Assembly: GCF_002614725.1 (NCBI RefSeq)
Contig: NZ_MRZN01000011.1
Span: 1-64,000 of the forward strand
Direction of reading: 5' to 3'
DNA length: 64,000 bases
Source: Staphylococcus edaphicus
GTDB lineage: Bacteria; Bacillota; Bacilli; Staphylococcales; Staphylococcaceae
The notes below the pieces were generated by a model. It was not told the origin of the DNA, did not search any database, and saw only the letters and a list, made by a program, of their open reading frames with translations. Shown one piece after another: positions 51,832-63,434 of the stretch (positions are counted from its first letter, which is position 1; each line of letters begins with the position of its first letter). A program made the position numbers and the translations under genes.

Positions 51832-52547
51832 ACGAATTAACTGTTTATCATTTTATGCCGGATAAATTAAATCTCTATAGCGATATTGGTAATATCATTG
51901 CATTGAGGCAGCGCGCTAAACTAAGAAATATTAAATTGAATGTCATAGATGTCAACGAAACTGAAAATGTTACGTTAGATCATTGTGATATCTTTTTTAT
52001 TGGTGGTGGTAGTGATAGAGAACAAGCTTTAGCCACTAAAGAATTAAGTAAGATAAAAACAACTTTGAAAGAGGCAATAGAGGATGGTATGCCTGGATTA
52101 ACAATATGTGGCGGATATCAATTCTTAGGTAGTCAATATATTACACCTGATGGTACGGAATTAGCAGGTTTAAATATTTTAGACTTTTATACTAAATCAC
52201 AAACAGATCGTTTAACTGGAGATATTGTGATTGAAAGTGACACGTTTGGAACTATTGTAGGTTTTGAAAATCATGGTGGGCGTACGTATCATAATTTCGG
52301 GACTTTAGGACATGTTACCCACGGTTTTGGTAATAATGATGATGATGCAAAGGAAGGTATTCATTATAAAAACTTACTTGGAACGTATTTACATGGTCCA
52401 ATACTACCTAAAAATCATGAAATTACTGATTATTTGTTAGAAAAAGCATGTGAACGTAAGGGAATTATATTTGAACCTAAACAAGTGGATAATACTGAAG
52501 AAGAAGCAGCAAAACAAGTCATCGTTAACCGAGTAACTAAAAAGTAA
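51828..52547 (+). CDS. gatD: lipid II isoglutaminyl synthase glutaminase subunit GatD
   Basis: A 239-residue class I glutamine amidotransferase. Catalytic Cys94 ([11 protein letters not shown]) and His189 (GTYLHGP) are in place, and Arg128 (TDRLTGD) is the residue that binds glutamine in S. aureus GatD. It supplies ammonia to MurT. GAGGAGG in the end of murT serves as ribosome site. Confidence 0.96.
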   Translation: MNELTVYHFMPDKLNLYSDIGNIIALRQRAKLRNIKLNVIDVNETENVTLDHCDIFFIGGGSDREQALATKELSKIKTTLKEAIEDGMPGLTICGGYQFLGSQYITPDGTELAGLNILDFYTKSQTDRLTGDIVIESDTFGTIVGFENHGGRTYHNFGTLGHVTHGFGNNDDDAKEGIHYKNLLGTYLHGPILPKNHEITDYLLEKACERKGIIFEPKQVDNTEEEAAKQVIVNRVTKK

Positions 52548-52557
52548 AATACGATAC

Positions 52558-52616
52558 AAAAAAGCACTCTCGTAAATAGTCACTTAAGTAACTTACTTTT
52601 ACGAGAGTGCTTTTTT
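52558..52616. terminator. bidirectional terminator after murT-gatD
   Basis: AAAAAAGCACTCTCGTAAA / TTTACGAGAGTGCTTTTTT, 19-bp perfect stem between convergent genes. Confidence 0.96.
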
Positions 52617-52636
52617 ATCTGTAATAATAGTTGGAT

Positions 52637-53623
52637 TTACGCAAAACGATGATCCAATATACGATAAATTAAGAGGATTTCATAAATGATATGACTTTTT
52701 AATTGATTCTCATCAAATTCATCTAATCCTTTCACAGACATTTTCAATAATGATGCATGTTGTTGTTTACGTTCAAAGTGACCCGTAGAATAAATATGGT
52801 TGATGCTTAGTGCAATGCTTAAGATTGCCAGTTTTTCATTATTTGTAAATATAATATTCGTATCCCTTGGTAAATATACTAGGTTAGATAAATGTGTAAT
52901 AAATAATCGGTTCGTGTGTGCGCGTGTTGTGAGTGCTTTAAGTTGAATCCATTCTGAATCATGATGTTTATGATAACTTAGTTCGTCTTTTTGATATGAC
53001 AATAATGTTTCAACTTTTTGATTTAAATCGATTAAATGGTTTAATTGACGATAAGGTGCACCCTTTGTAAATTTTCCAAGTAATAGTTGACGCATACGTA
53101 ACTCAAACAGTTCATACATTTTTGATTCAGTCATATTGATTGTATGCTCGACTTGGTCATAGTATTTGGGTGGCAAAATAATAAAGTTGACTAAACCAGC
53201 TGTTACGAGACCGATGATAGCAGTCAATAATCTTGAAAAGAAATTAAAGAAATAAGCTTCATGGATACCAGGTATCATTGCCATAGCGGTTAACGTTGCG
53301 ACTGTTGTACCAACTTGCAAATTAAGTTTTGTGCATAAAATAATTGTAAACGTTGCACTAAATGCATATGCAAAAGGAGACTGATCTCCAAAGATGAAAG
53401 TGAATATAACTGCAAATAACGCACCGATAATTGTAGCTGGAAGACGTCTATAGCCCTTTTTTAATGAAGCTTTAGCTGTAGGTTCAATGGTCACGATTGC
53501 TGTTAATATTGCGAATATTGGATTCAAGTTTAAAGCTAAGCAAAACAACGCTGTCAGAAATGTGGCTAATCCTGTTTTGATTGTACGTGCACCGATAATT
53601 CTTTTGTACCAATGTTCATTCAT
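52637..53623 (-). CDS. UPF0421/aromatic acid exporter-like (ArAE) membrane protein
   Basis: A 328-residue protein. Five to six transmembrane helices occupy the first about 150 residues and include [20 protein letters not shown], the ArAE/FUSC signature. A long helical cytoplasmic domain follows. It is the UPF0421 protein of staphylococci. An efflux role for aromatic or weak acids is inferred from the family only. Start at 53623, preceded by a weak AGGAGTTTTTT. Confidence 0.83.
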   Translation of the reverse strand: MNEHWYKRIIGARTIKTGLATFLTALFCLALNLNPIFAILTAIVTIEPTAKASLKKGYRRLPATIIGALFAVIFTFIFGDQSPFAYAFSATFTIILCTKLNLQVGTTVATLTAMAMIPGIHEAYFFNFFSRLLTAIIGLVTAGLVNFIILPPKYYDQVEHTINMTESKMYELFELRMRQLLLGKFTKGAPYRQLNHLIDLNQKVETLLSYQKDELSYHKHHDSEWIQLKALTTRAHTNRLFITHLSNLVYLPRDTNIIFTNNEKLAILSIALSINHIYSTGHFERKQQHASLLKMSVKGLDEFDENQLKSHIIYEILLIYRILDHRFA

Positions 53624-53715
53624 TTAAAAAACTCCTAGTGATATGTATAGTGAAATAACCTGCGCAAATTAATAGAGAGCCGTGTTATTAATTTCTTTGA
53701 AATGTTAAACTATAG

Positions 53716-54552
<837 letters not shown>

Positions 54553-54586
54553 TCGTGTTTCGGTCTAAAGTCCTAATATAATATGG

Positions 54587-54622
54587 TTCCGGAGCCTATA
54601 CCCATGGTTCCGGAAATTTTTT
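54587..54622 (+). terminator. map terminator
   Basis: TTCCGGAGCC / GGTTCCGGAA pairs fully with one G-U, followed by six T. The T run merges into a TATAAT (54622-54627) that may be a vra promoter element. Confidence 0.85.
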
Positions 54623-54655
54623 ATAATAGAAGCTAATCGATCATGAGGTGATTCT

Positions 54656-55042
54656 ATGAATTATATTACGACTTATTTAGACAGAATGACGAAAAATACT
54701 TTTTATACAAGTTTGATAGAATATAGACAGTATTTAGATAAAAAATTAAGAAGCATTGAAATGTATATAAAATACTTGATTGAAAGAAAAATGTATGTTG
54801 AAACGCTCATAGACAACTTAACTATTGCACTTGAAAATAAATATATTGATATGATAGATGAAGCATATATTTATTGTGCTCAAGAAATAGAGGATTCTGA
54901 AATAGAAAAAATTAAAAGTGAATTAAATGAAATGGAAGCAGACTATGCGAGAATTGAATCCGATTTATCTCATCAAGCAGTTGAACGTGCCAATGTCGAA
55001 ACTGAATGTGATTTAATCGAACGTATCAGTTTAGTCGCTTAA
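54656..55042 (+). CDS. vraU: VraU, first gene of the vraUTSR operon
   Basis: A 128-residue, highly charged, fully helical protein with long coiled-coil-like stretches. It has no membrane segment and no recognised enzyme motif. Its identity comes from position: it opens the four-gene vraU-vraT-vraS-vraR operon of staphylococci. Its function is not established. GAGGTGATT precedes the ATG. It ends 16 bp before vraT. Confidence 0.85.
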   Translation: MNYITTYLDRMTKNTFYTSLIEYRQYLDKKLRSIEMYIKYLIERKMYVETLIDNLTIALENKYIDMIDEAYIYCAQEIEDSEIEKIKSELNEMEADYARIESDLSHQAVERANVETECDLIERISLVA

Positions 55043-55058
55043 GGAAAGGTGGCGAAAC

Positions 55059-55760
55059 ATGACTCATAAATATATATCCACAGAGATGCTTATCGTATTT
55101 ACAGCATTGATGATTATTGCCAATTTTTATTATATTTTCTTTGAAAAAATTGGCTTTTTACTTGTGTTTTTACTTGGTTGTATTTTAGTGTATGTGGGTT
55201 ATATCTATTTTCATAAAGTACGTGGTCTCTTAGCGTTTTGGATAGGAGCACTATTAATTGCTTTTACATTATTATCTAATAAATACACCATTATTATATT
55301 ATTTATATTTTTAATTGTACTGATTGCTAGATACATTATTTATAAATTCAAACCACTAAAAGTTACTGCCACAGAAGAAGTAGTAGAAACACCAGACTTT
55401 ATTAAACAGAAATGGTTTGGCGAACAACGTTCACCGATCTATGTTTATAAATGGGAAGATTTACAAATACAACATGGAATCGGCGACATCCATATTGATA
55501 TGTCTAAAGCAGCTAATATTAAAGAAAACAACACCATAGTTATCCGTCATATCATTGGTAAAGTACAGATCATCGTCCCACTGAACTACAATATCATATT
55601 ACATTTTGCAACGTTATATGGAAATGCTTATGTAAATGAAACATCTTATAAAGTCGAAAATAACAATATAAAAGTTGTTGAAGAAACAAAAGAAGAAAAC
55701 TATGCTGTAAATATTTATGTTTCATCATTTTTAGGTGATGTTGAGGTGATTTATAAATGA
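55059..55760 (+). CDS. vraT: VraT (YvqF/LiaF-like) cell-wall stress regulator
   Basis: 233 residues: three to four transmembrane helices in the first about 100 residues, then a beta-rich C-terminal LiaF-type domain ([20 protein letters not shown] ... [13 protein letters not shown]). It cooperates with VraS in sensing cell-wall inhibition. AAAGGTGGCG precedes the ATG. It overlaps vraS by 4 bp. Confidence 0.92.
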   Translation: MTHKYISTEMLIVFTALMIIANFYYIFFEKIGFLLVFLLGCILVYVGYIYFHKVRGLLAFWIGALLIAFTLLSNKYTIIILFIFLIVLIARYIIYKFKPLKVTATEEVVETPDFIKQKWFGEQRSPIYVYKWEDLQIQHGIGDIHIDMSKAANIKENNTIVIRHIIGKVQIIVPLNYNIILHFATLYGNAYVNETSYKVENNNIKVVEETKEENYAVNIYVSSFLGDVEVIYK

Positions 55761-56800
55761 ATCACTATTTTAGAGCAATAGGGTCTATGTTGATATTAGT
55801 TTATAGCACATTTTTTGCCATATTCTTTATTGATAAAGTGTTTGTAAATATAATGTATTTTCAAGGTATGTTTTATACTCAAATATTTGGCATACCGGTG
55901 TTACTATTTTTAAATTTAATGGTGATATTGCTTTGTATTATTGTAGGTTCTGTATTAGCTTATAAAATTAATCAGCAAAATCATTGGTTAAAAGATCAAA
56001 TTGAGCGTTCAATAGAAGGTCAAACGGTAGGTATCAATGATCAAAATATTGAATTGTATAATGAAACAATCGAATTATATCAAACATTAGTGCCTTTAAA
56101 TCAAGAAGTACATAAGTTGAGAATGAAGACGCAAAACTTAACAAATGAATCATATAATATCAATGATGTTAAAGTTAAGAAAATCATAGAAGATGAACGA
56201 CAACGTTTAGCACGTGAATTACATGACTCAGTTAGTCAACAACTATTCGCAGCTAGTATGATGTTATCTGCAATTAAAGAGACTGAATTAAAAGCTCCCT
56301 TAGACCAACAAATACCGGTATTAGAAAAAATGATTCAGGATTCACAACTAGAGATGAGGGCGTTGCTGTTACACTTAAGACCTATTGGCTTGAAAGATAA
56401 ATCATTAGGTGAGGGTATTAAAGACTTGGTTGTTGATTTACAGAAAAAAGTACCAATGAAAGTTGTTCATGATATTGAAGAATTTAAAGTGCCAAAGGGT
56501 ATAGAAGATCATTTATTTCGTATTACTCAAGAAGCGATTTCGAATACTTTACGACATTCTAAAGGGACGAAAGTCACTGTTGAATTATTTAATAGAGAAG
56601 CGTATTTGCTATTACGGATACAGGATAATGGTAAAGGTTTTAATGTAGATGATAAGGTAGAACAAAGTTATGGATTAAAAAATATGCGTGAACGTGCACT
56701 CGAAATAGGCGCAACGTTTCATATTGTTTCTTTACCTGATGCAGGTACAAGAATAGAAGTTAAGGCACCATTAAATAAGGAGGATTCATATGCCAATTAA
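55757..56800 (+). CDS. vraS: sensor histidine kinase VraS
   Basis: A 347-residue NarL-type (HPK7) kinase. Two transmembrane helices with a very short external loop are followed by a linker, then the DHp domain with phospho-acceptor His156 in [11 protein letters not shown]. The ATPase domain shows N box [14 protein letters not shown]1 DNGKGF and G2 [10 protein letters not shown]. It responds to beta-lactams and glycopeptides and phosphorylates VraR. Confidence 0.96.
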   Translation: MNHYFRAIGSMLILVYSTFFAIFFIDKVFVNIMYFQGMFYTQIFGIPVLLFLNLMVILLCIIVGSVLAYKINQQNHWLKDQIERSIEGQTVGINDQNIELYNETIELYQTLVPLNQEVHKLRMKTQNLTNESYNINDVKVKKIIEDERQRLARELHDSVSQQLFAASMMLSAIKETELKAPLDQQIPVLEKMIQDSQLEMRALLLHLRPIGLKDKSLGEGIKDLVVDLQKKVPMKVVHDIEEFKVPKGIEDHLFRITQEAISNTLRHSKGTKVTVELFNREAYLLLRIQDNGKGFNVDDKVEQSYGLKNMRERALEIGATFHIVSLPDAGTRIEVKAPLNKEDSYAN

Positions 56801-57419
56801 AGTATTATTTGTTGATGATCATGAAATGGTTCGAATAGGTATTTCTAGTTATTTATCTACGCAAGCAGATATCGATGTTGTAGGGGAAGGTAAGTCCGGC
56901 AAAGATGCAATTGAAAAAGCACATGAACTAAAACCAGACTTAATCTTAATGGACCTACTTATGGATGATATGGATGGTGTCGAAGCTACAGAACAAGTAA
57001 AAAAAGACTTACCACATATTAAAGTCGTCATGCTGACTAGTTACATTGAAGATAATGAAGTGTATCGTGCACTAGATTCGGGTGTAGATAGCTATATATT
57101 AAAAACAACAAGTGCAAGTGATATTGCAGAAGCGATTCGTAAGACCTATAATAATGAGTCTGTATTTGAAGCAGAAGTATTAGTTAAAATGAGAAACAGA
57201 ATGAAACAACGTGCGGAACTTTATGAAATGTTAACAGAGCGAGAAATGGAAATATTGCTGTTGATTGCTAAAGGTTACTCAAACCAAGAGATAGCAAGTG
57301 CTTCTCATATAACGATTAAGACAGTTAAAACGCATGTGAGTAACATCTTAAGTAAACTAGAAGTTCAAGACAGAACCCAAGCCGTTATATATGCATTCCA
57401 ACATAATTTAATTCAATAA
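56790..57419 (+). CDS. vraR: response regulator VraR
   Basis: A 209-residue NarL/LuxR-type regulator. The receiver domain has phospho-acceptor Asp55 (LILMDLL). The C-terminal LuxR helix-turn-helix ([20 protein letters not shown] ... [11 protein letters not shown]) is highly conserved. It activates the cell-wall stress stimulon and its own operon. The start lies inside vraS (11-bp overlap) behind AAGGAGGATT. Confidence 0.97.
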   Translation: MPIKVLFVDDHEMVRIGISSYLSTQADIDVVGEGKSGKDAIEKAHELKPDLILMDLLMDDMDGVEATEQVKKDLPHIKVVMLTSYIEDNEVYRALDSGVDSYILKTTSASDIAEAIRKTYNNESVFEAEVLVKMRNRMKQRAELYEMLTEREMEILLLIAKGYSNQEIASASHITIKTVKTHVSNILSKLEVQDRTQAVIYAFQHNLIQ

Positions 57420-57433
57420 AGTTGAACAATAAG

Positions 57434-57485
57434 AAAAAGCTAAAACAATTACGTAAGTTAATACGTGTGGTTGCTTTAGCTTTTT
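57434..57485 (+). terminator. vraUTSR terminator
   Basis: AAAAAGCTAAA ... TTTAGCTTTTT with inner ACGT/ACGT pairing and a T run. Confidence 0.9.
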
Positions 57486-57513
57486 ATCATACTGTATAAA
57501 ACGAATCAAATTA

Positions 57514-57550
57514 CAAACATCCCATAAACAAATTGTTTATGGGATGTTTG
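57514..57550 (-). terminator. terminator of the YihY-family gene
   Basis: 18-bp perfect inverted repeat CAAACATCCCATAAACAA / TTGTTTATGGGATGTTTG just after the minus-strand stop. Confidence 0.85.
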
Positions 57551-57557
57551 AATGCAA

Positions 57558-58721
57558 TTAACCTTTATTAATAGATGTATCATGAGTTTGCTTTGCATTG
57601 TTTAAGGAATCATCTTCGTCTTTAGAATAATCATTATCAGCAATAGATGTATTTTTATTATGTTCAATATCTTCTAGTGTTTGCTCTTCAGGTGTTTTGC
57701 CTGATACGATTTTACGTTGATGGAAGATGGCATTGATTTCAGCACCAATGATGATAATAAAGCCTGTGATGTATAGCCATAACATCAAGATGATAATACC
57801 TGCAATACTACCATATGTTTTGGAGTAATTAGCAAAGTTTGAAATGTAGATTGAAAATAAATAAGATCCACCTAAAAAGACAATCGTTGCAAATATAGCG
57901 CCTGGAATGACAGACATGAGCTTGATTTTAACATTTGGTGCTAACGTGTATAACACCATGAACGCAATAAGAACGACAATTACAGGTAATACAAAACGTA
58001 CTGTATCAAAGATCCATTTCACTTGATCACCTAGACCGATTGGGCCAAATAATAGGTCACCAATTTGTTGGCCAAACGTAGGTAAAACAAGTGCAACTGG
58101 CATAACGACAATCATTGCAAGTGTGAATAATACACTATATAGTTTAGAAACGACAAAGTTTCTACTATCTTCTACATCATAAGCAACATTAAACGAATTC
58201 ATTAATGCAGTCATACCGTTGGATGCAGACCATAACGCAGCGATTAACCCGATAGATAGTAAGCCACCACTGGCATTATCCATAATATCTCCGATGATAC
58301 TTGATACTTGTGTTGCATAATCAGATGGCACATGTTCCTTGATTAAATCCCTGATAGTTGACTGTTTCACACCCACAACGGGTACGATTGATAGCAAGAA
58401 TAGTAGCATTGGGAATAAGGATAACATGAAATAATATGATAACTGTGCGGATAAACCCGATGCATCATCTTTACCTATTCTATATACAAGATATGAGAAA
58501 AAATTCGAATCTTTTGTATACTTTGCTGGTTTATTGATACGTGAGACAAAAAATGCTTGGTTGTCTTTCTTTGGTGACTTAGATTTAAATTCATCAGGCG
58601 TAATATATGTACGATCACGTTCAATTTGTTCACCGTTTGTTTCATTAGATTGTTTTTCACTTTCTTCTACACTTTTGGCTTCATTCAAAAAGTTAGAAGT
58701 AGTTTTATCTTTTTTAGACAT
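57558..58721 (-). CDS. YihY/virulence factor BrkB-family membrane protein
   Basis: A 387-residue protein. The hydrophilic N-terminus (about 90 residues, charged) is followed by about six transmembrane helices. Typical family segments are DDASGLSAQLSYYFMLSLFPMLL (split here for reading at DDASGLSAQ and YYFMLSLFPML), WSASNGMTALMNSFNVAY, and YGSIAGIIILMLWLYITGFIII near the end. The C-terminal tail is acidic. It was once called ribonuclease BN, which is not supported. Its role in the membrane is unknown. GGAGAATTAG precedes the ATG. Confidence 0.86.
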   Translation of the reverse strand: MSKKDKTTSNFLNEAKSVEESEKQSNETNGEQIERDRTYITPDEFKSKSPKKDNQAFFVSRINKPAKYTKDSNFFSYLVYRIGKDDASGLSAQLSYYFMLSLFPMLLFLLSIVPVVGVKQSTIRDLIKEHVPSDYATQVSSIIGDIMDNASGGLLSIGLIAALWSASNGMTALMNSFNVAYDVEDSRNFVVSKLYSVLFTLAMIVVMPVALVLPTFGQQIGDLLFGPIGLGDQVKWIFDTVRFVLPVIVVLIAFMVLYTLAPNVKIKLMSVIPGAIFATIVFLGGSYLFSIYISNFANYSKTYGSIAGIIILMLWLYITGFIIIIGAEINAIFHQRKIVSGKTPEEQTLEDIEHNKNTSIADNDYSKDEDDSLNNAKQTHDTSINKG

Positions 58722-59045
58722 ATCTAATTCTCCTTATGTATTGATATTTTCAATGATACAGTTTAATATACTTTAAAATGTGGTTTAGGTAAATATGTTA
58801 TGCTATTTTCTTTCTGAAAAGGTAAATAATTAAATTCGTAAAAAATAGTGAAACATTTATCTATTTATAGATATAGTTAGAAATACAACTGAATTAAATA
58901 TTATTGAAGTCTAAATACAATATAAAATACTAGAAAATGTACGAGTGAATAAACACCTAATATATATGTCACGACCACATTAATAGAAAGTATCAAGCAC
59001 TAAAAATTTATATAAATAAGGTCATGTAACAACAATATAATGATA
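58722..59045. other. AT-rich non-coding stretch
   Basis: The roughly 400 bp between the YihY and YtxH genes contain the YtxH terminator at the right edge and otherwise no ORF with a ribosome site or notable repeat. Confidence 0.5.
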
Positions 59046-59076
59046 GAGCCTGAGATATATCTTACATCCCAGGCTC
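59046..59076 (-). terminator. terminator of the ptpA-ytxH unit
   Basis: GAGCCTGAGAT / ATCCCAGGCTC with one mismatch or wobble. Loosely of the tgggac-type. Confidence 0.7.
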
Positions 59077-59124
59077 ATAAATCATATATTGTAACTTGTG
59101 TTTGAACACCAATAATCTGTAAAA

Positions 59125-59409
59125 TTAGTTGTTTAAACGATTGTTTTTTCGATCTACAAAAGTATTTTTGGCATCTTTTAGTGAACGTTCTAATTCTGGG
59201 TTGTTACGTCTGATTTCTTCTACAACATCTTTCCAATAAAAGACTTCATCTTTTATATTATTGATAGCAGAAGGTTTTTGCGAACGGTTGCCTTCTTTTC
59301 TATCTTTTATAGATTGTTTTAATGATTGACGTGTCGATTTATCTGCTAGTGTTGCTGCGCCTCCTATTACGGCACCTAATAAAATTCCTGGAATTAATTT
59401 GTTTTGCAT
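59125..59409 (-). CDS. YtxH-domain protein
   Basis: A 94-residue protein with a Gly/Ala-rich hydrophobic N-terminal helix (LIPGILLGAVIGGAATLA) and a long charged helical tail, the YtxH pattern. Family members are small stress-linked membrane-associated proteins of unknown mechanism. It lies 6 bp after ptpA on the same strand and is probably cotranscribed. GAGAGGGG precedes the ATG. Confidence 0.82.
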   Translation of the reverse strand: MQNKLIPGILLGAVIGGAATLADKSTRQSLKQSIKDRKEGNRSQKPSAINNIKDEVFYWKDVVEEIRRNNPELERSLKDAKNTFVDRKNNRLNN

Positions 59410-59415
59410 GATGTG

Positions 59416-59880
59416 TTACCCCTCTCTTAAATTTGCATCTTTAATTATAAAATTTATTAAATTATCACAAGATGATTGTACCATTTTATAAACGCCTTCG
59501 AAATTATTTGTATAATAAGGATCCGGTACATCTGTTTCGCTCATATCACTAAATTCTAACAATTTATACAAGTGACCGCTAATATTAGGATTGATTTGTT
59601 TAATATTATCAACGTTGCTTTGATCCATTGCTATAATGTAATCAAAGTCATCATCTGACTCAAACAATTCACTAATCATACCGTCAAAGGGTATATCGTG
59701 TTCAGTGAGAATGGCTTGTGTACCTTCATGAGGTGGCTCGCCTAAGTTCCATTTGCCAGTCCCTCTAGAGGTAACCTTAATATCTTCTATGTTTCTATCT
59801 AGTAATTTTTGTCGCATAATCGCTTCCGCCATTGGTGAACGACAAATATTTCCTAAACATACGAATGCTACTGTAATCAT
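59416..59880 (-). CDS. ptpA: low-molecular-weight protein tyrosine phosphatase PtpA
   Basis: A 154-residue LMW-PTP. The P-loop VCLGNICRSP contains nucleophile Cys8 and Arg14, and general acid Asp120 lies in DVPDPYY. In S. aureus PtpA is secreted and acts on host proteins, though no signal peptide is present. GGAGGTACGC precedes the ATG. It shares a short operon with the YtxH gene. Confidence 0.93.
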   Translation of the reverse strand: MITVAFVCLGNICRSPMAEAIMRQKLLDRNIEDIKVTSRGTGKWNLGEPPHEGTQAILTEHDIPFDGMISELFESDDDFDYIIAMDQSNVDNIKQINPNISGHLYKLLEFSDMSETDVPDPYYTNNFEGVYKMVQSSCDNLINFIIKDANLREG

Positions 59881-60014
59881 TTGCGTACCTCCAAATTTAT
59901 ATAATCCTTATTCCCATTTTAAAGCTTTTTTAATCATTACAAAAGGGCTATTGTCATAAAAGTTTTACAAGATACGTAAATTTGGTAGAATAAATTGAAA
60001 AAGAGGTGATTTTT

Positions 60015-60218
60015 GTGGCAAAAAATATAGAGCAGATGATAGAAGATATAAGAGATAGATTGAATCTTGTAAATCAAAGTCTAATTGACCCTGACAAATA
60101 TAAATCTGCAGACGAGCAAGAAATTCGTGAGATACATGAATATGTAACATCAAAAGCGTCATTTACACCAAGTGAAGCTTCTGCAATCGCAGATGCGCTT
60201 GGCCAAATTCGTAAATAA
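60015..60218 (+). CDS. DUF1128/UPF0435 protein
   Basis: A 67-residue acidic helical protein with the family pattern [20 protein letters not shown] and C-terminal [18 protein letters not shown]. Function unknown. I chose the GTG at 60015 because AGAGGTGAT lies about 6 bases upstream; the alternative GTG at 60006 is inside that ribosome site. It lies 13 bp before the M29 aminopeptidase and is likely cotranscribed. Confidence 0.85.
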   Translation: MAKNIEQMIEDIRDRLNLVNQSLIDPDKYKSADEQEIREIHEYVTSKASFTPSEASAIADALGQIRK

Positions 60219-60231
60219 GAGGAGCAAATCT

Positions 60232-61470
60232 ATGACACAATTACAAGACAAGCTTCAACAATATGCCGAATTATTAGTCGGCGTCGGTATGAATGTACAA
60301 AAGAATCAACCTGTATTTATTCGAGCTAGTGTTGATGCATTAGAATTGACACATTACATAGTAGAAGCAGCATATAAACGTGGTGCATCGGATGTTAAGG
60401 TGGAATATAGTGATGACAGATTAACACGTTTAATATTTGAACATGAGTCTGTAGAATACTTTGAATATGATGCAGTTAAATCTTATGAAGTTGAAAAACG
60501 TATGGACTATGTTCAACGAGGTGCAGCCAACCTAGCCTTAATCACACAAGATCCAGATTTATTAAATGGTATTGATAGTGATAAACTTTCTACATATCAA
60601 AGACAGTATTCAACTGCCTACAAAGGTTATATGGAAGCCAGCCAAAAAAACCAATTTCCTTGGTGCGTGGCTGCATATCCTTCAAAAGCTTGGGCAAGAC
60701 GTGTATATCCTGATTTAACTGAGGAAGCAGCATACAGTCAGTTTATCGATGAAGTATTAGATATCGTACGCGTAGATGGCAACAATCCAGTTGAAAATTG
60801 GAAAAAGCATGTTGAAAATTTGAGTATACATGCACATAAATTACAAGAAAAAAATTATAAAGCGCTACACTATGTTTCAGAAGGTACAGATTTGGTCATC
60901 GGATTACCAGAAGGACATATTTGGGAAGATGCTACGAGTTATACGAGTGAGGGGCAGGCGTTTGTTGCAAACATACCTACCGAAGAAGTATTCACTGCAC
61001 CACATCGCTTAAAGGTGAATGGCTATGTCACAAATAAATTACCATTAAGTCATAATGGTAATATCATTGATGGATTTACATTAACTTTTGAAGATGGTGC
61101 GGTTGTTGATTTTAAAGCAGATCAAGGGGAAGAAGTGTTAAGAGATTTATTGAGTACAGATGAGGGGGCTAGAAGACTTGGAGAAGTAGCACTTGTACCT
61201 GATGATTCGCCAATATCAAATCGTAATACTATTTTTTACAACACGCTGTTTGATGAAAATGCGTCTTGTCATATTGCACTAGGTTCAGCATATGGATTTA
61301 ATGTTGAGGGTGGTACAGAAATGACGACTGAACAAAAATTAGCTCATGGATTAAATGATTCATTGATACATGTAGACTTTATGATAGGAAGTCCCGATTT
61401 AACGATTTATGGAATAACACAAAATGATGAAAAGGAACTTGTATTCGAAAATGGTAATTGGTCAAAATAA
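60232..61470 (+). CDS. M29-family aminopeptidase (AmpS/PepS type)
   Basis: A 412-residue leaf-shaped metallo-aminopeptidase of the thermophilic aminopeptidase family. Family segments are [18 protein letters not shown], the [12 protein letters not shown] metal-ligand loop, [13 protein letters not shown], and [14 protein letters not shown] and HVDFMIGS near the end. It removes N-terminal residues from peptides in the cytoplasm. The ATG at 60232 is preceded by GAGGAGCAAA. Confidence 0.9.
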   Translation: MTQLQDKLQQYAELLVGVGMNVQKNQPVFIRASVDALELTHYIVEAAYKRGASDVKVEYSDDRLTRLIFEHESVEYFEYDAVKSYEVEKRMDYVQRGAANLALITQDPDLLNGIDSDKLSTYQRQYSTAYKGYMEASQKNQFPWCVAAYPSKAWARRVYPDLTEEAAYSQFIDEVLDIVRVDGNNPVENWKKHVENLSIHAHKLQEKNYKALHYVSEGTDLVIGLPEGHIWEDATSYTSEGQAFVANIPTEEVFTAPHRLKVNGYVTNKLPLSHNGNIIDGFTLTFEDGAVVDFKADQGEEVLRDLLSTDEGARRLGEVALVPDDSPISNRNTIFYNTLFDENASCHIALGSAYGFNVEGGTEMTTEQKLAHGLNDSLIHVDFMIGSPDLTIYGITQNDEKELVFENGNWSK

Positions 61471-61609
61471 AGTGTAAGGTATCTCATTTTGGACTTATAG
61501 ATCAAAGTATGTGTTAATATCTATTTGTAACTTATACAGGTGTAGTTTCATATTTTTTTAAAATTAATACCTTTTCATTAGAAGTCAAATATATTGTGTT
61601 ATTTAAGGC

Positions 61610-61657
61610 GGAGCGAGCTTAATGAAATCAAGTACATTCTGATTTCTGCCTCGCTCC
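61610..61657. repeat. copy C of the dispersed inverted repeat
   Basis: GGAGCGAG ... CTCGCTCC outer arms, with GAAATCA ... TGATTTC inner arms. It shares the GAAATC/GATTTCTG core with copies A and B. It lies between the M29 peptidase and the thioesterase and can act as a terminator. Confidence 0.75.
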
Positions 61658-61697
61658 TTAGTTTATGTTATTTAGAACTTACAAGGGAGATAAAATT

Positions 61698-62219
61698 ATG
61701 GGAAATGTAGCAAGTAAAGCAATGTCGGAATCCAGAAGTATTAAAGAAAGACAAGTATTTCCGCAAGATACAAACCATCTACATACGATGTTTGGTGGTA
61801 TGTTGATGGCTAATGTAGATGAAATTTCTGCTATTACAGCAACAAAACATAGTAATTCACAAGTTGTTACTGCATCAACGGATTCGGTAGATTTTTTAAA
61901 GCCAATTAAAACAGGAGATATCGTTTCTTATGAGGCAATGGTGTCTTATGCAGGTAAGTCATCGATGGAAGTTTGTGTACAAATTATTATTGAAGATATT
62001 GTTAAAAGTGAACGACATCTAGCAGCGCTGAGCTTTTTAACTTTTGTGGCATTAGATGACAATGGCAAGCCGAAAGAAGTACCACATGTATATCCTGAAA
62101 CAGAAACGGAAAAATGGTTCCATCATTCGGCACCTGCACGTGTGAAACGTAGAAAAGAACGTAGACAAGAAAGCAAGGAAACAATAGAGTTCTTATCAAG
62201 TGTTCAAAATCCAAAATAA
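61698..62219 (+). CDS. acyl-CoA thioesterase, hot-dog fold (YkhA/BACH type)
   Basis: A 173-residue single hot-dog domain. The catalytic and CoA-binding segment NHLHTMFGGMLMANVDE carries the Asn/Asp pattern of acyl-CoA hydrolases, then VVTASTDSVDFLKPIKTGDIV and a basic C-terminal tail. It hydrolyses acyl-CoA to free acid and CoA; the chain-length preference is unknown. The ATG at 61698 is preceded by AAGGGAGAT. Confidence 0.88.
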   Translation: MGNVASKAMSESRSIKERQVFPQDTNHLHTMFGGMLMANVDEISAITATKHSNSQVVTASTDSVDFLKPIKTGDIVSYEAMVSYAGKSSMEVCVQIIIEDIVKSERHLAALSFLTFVALDDNGKPKEVPHVYPETETEKWFHHSAPARVKRRKERRQESKETIEFLSSVQNPK

Positions 62220-62222
62220 AAT

Positions 62223-62276
62223 AAAGCGAAAGCTGTCCAATTAATCCCTTAGATTAATAGTTCAACTTTCGCTTTT
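62223..62276. terminator. bidirectional terminator between thioesterase and yfkAB
   Basis: AAAGCGAAAG / CTTTCGCTTT outer stem with an inner ATTAAT/ATTAAT stem, between convergent genes. Confidence 0.88.
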
Positions 62277-62279
62277 CAT

Positions 62280-63434
62280 TTATGTCATTGAAAATAAACG
62301 ATGCATGCGTTGTTCATTTTCCTTAAAATCTGTATTTGGATAATACATGTTCTTAACAAGTACATTTGGTCCGAGACAACTGAATTCGGAACAATGACAA
62401 TTAAGTGCTTGTGCTAAAGGAGATGACAGCCAATGGTTAAAAACATCTGGTAATTTATCGTTCTTAATATTAGAAATCGTGCCGTTTTCATCACCAAAGT
62501 CGGTAACAATCACGTTTCCGGTAAAAACATTAACATTTAGCCTATTTCTGCCATCTGGATCGTTTCTCATTGATACTTTTGGAGTGTCTCGAAGTCTTTG
62601 TAATAATGCTTGATCATTTTCATCATTGATACATGGATAAATTGGTAAAGTACCAAAGAGCATCCATAAATCTGGATCACGAATATCCAATATATGATGA
62701 ATAGCTGATTTCATATCTTTAAGTGAAAGAACTTCTAGTTGGCTGGCAAAATCGGCAGGATACATTGGGTGAATTTCATGTCTTTGACACTTCATATCAT
62801 GGACGATTTCTTTATGTATTTTTTCAAGATGAGGCACTGTACTTTGATTTAACATTGTTTCAGCAGAAATAAACATACCTTGTTGAGATAAGGTGCTAGA
62901 ATTGGTTAACATTTGATCATAAAGCTTCAATTTCGCTTTTAATGGTGGTTGCTTATCCATGGCGCCAAAGCCAACATCTGTAAATTCATCAATTGTACCC
63001 CAATTATGTGAAATATGCATCACATCAATATATTCAGCGATATCTAAATAACGATCTAAAGGTAATGTCAAATTAGAATTCATTTGTACATAGATACCTC
63101 GATGATATGCATATTTTAATAATGGTTTGACGACATTTCTAATAGATTTTTTGGAAAACATAGGCTCACCGCCTGTAATAGACATGGTTTTAAGATCAGG
63201 AATTTCATCTAAACGGCGATAGATTAAATCCATTGGTAATGGATCGGGGTCAGCAGTTTGAAGCGTATAACCTACTGCACAGTGACTACAACGCATATTA
63301 CATAAATTCGTTGTAGTGAATTCTATATTACTCAATGTTAAACGCTGATGTTTTTGCATATCATTATATGCTTCCCACGGGTCGTTGTTAATTGAAATTG
63401 GTTTTTTTATATTTGATGCATGCAAATTCAACAT
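62280..63434 (-). CDS. yfkAB: radical SAM/CxCxxxxC protein YfkAB
   Basis: A 384-residue radical SAM enzyme. The cluster-binding CxxxCxxC reads CNMRCSHC (Cys45, Cys49, Cys52), followed by GGEPMFSKK for SAM binding. The C-terminal CHCSEFSCLGPN carries the second motif typical of the YfkAB family, probably an auxiliary cluster. The reaction catalysed is unknown. GGAAGTTAAA precedes the ATG. Confidence 0.88.
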   Translation of the reverse strand: MLNLHASNIKKPISINNDPWEAYNDMQKHQRLTLSNIEFTTTNLCNMRCSHCAVGYTLQTADPDPLPMDLIYRRLDEIPDLKTMSITGGEPMFSKKSIRNVVKPLLKYAYHRGIYVQMNSNLTLPLDRYLDIAEYIDVMHISHNWGTIDEFTDVGFGAMDKQPPLKAKLKLYDQMLTNSSTLSQQGMFISAETMLNQSTVPHLEKIHKEIVHDMKCQRHEIHPMYPADFASQLEVLSLKDMKSAIHHILDIRDPDLWMLFGTLPIYPCINDENDQALLQRLRDTPKVSMRNDPDGRNRLNVNVFTGNVIVTDFGDENGTISNIKNDKLPDVFNHWLSSPLAQALNCHCSEFSCLGPNVLVKNMYYPNTDFKENEQRMHRLFSMT

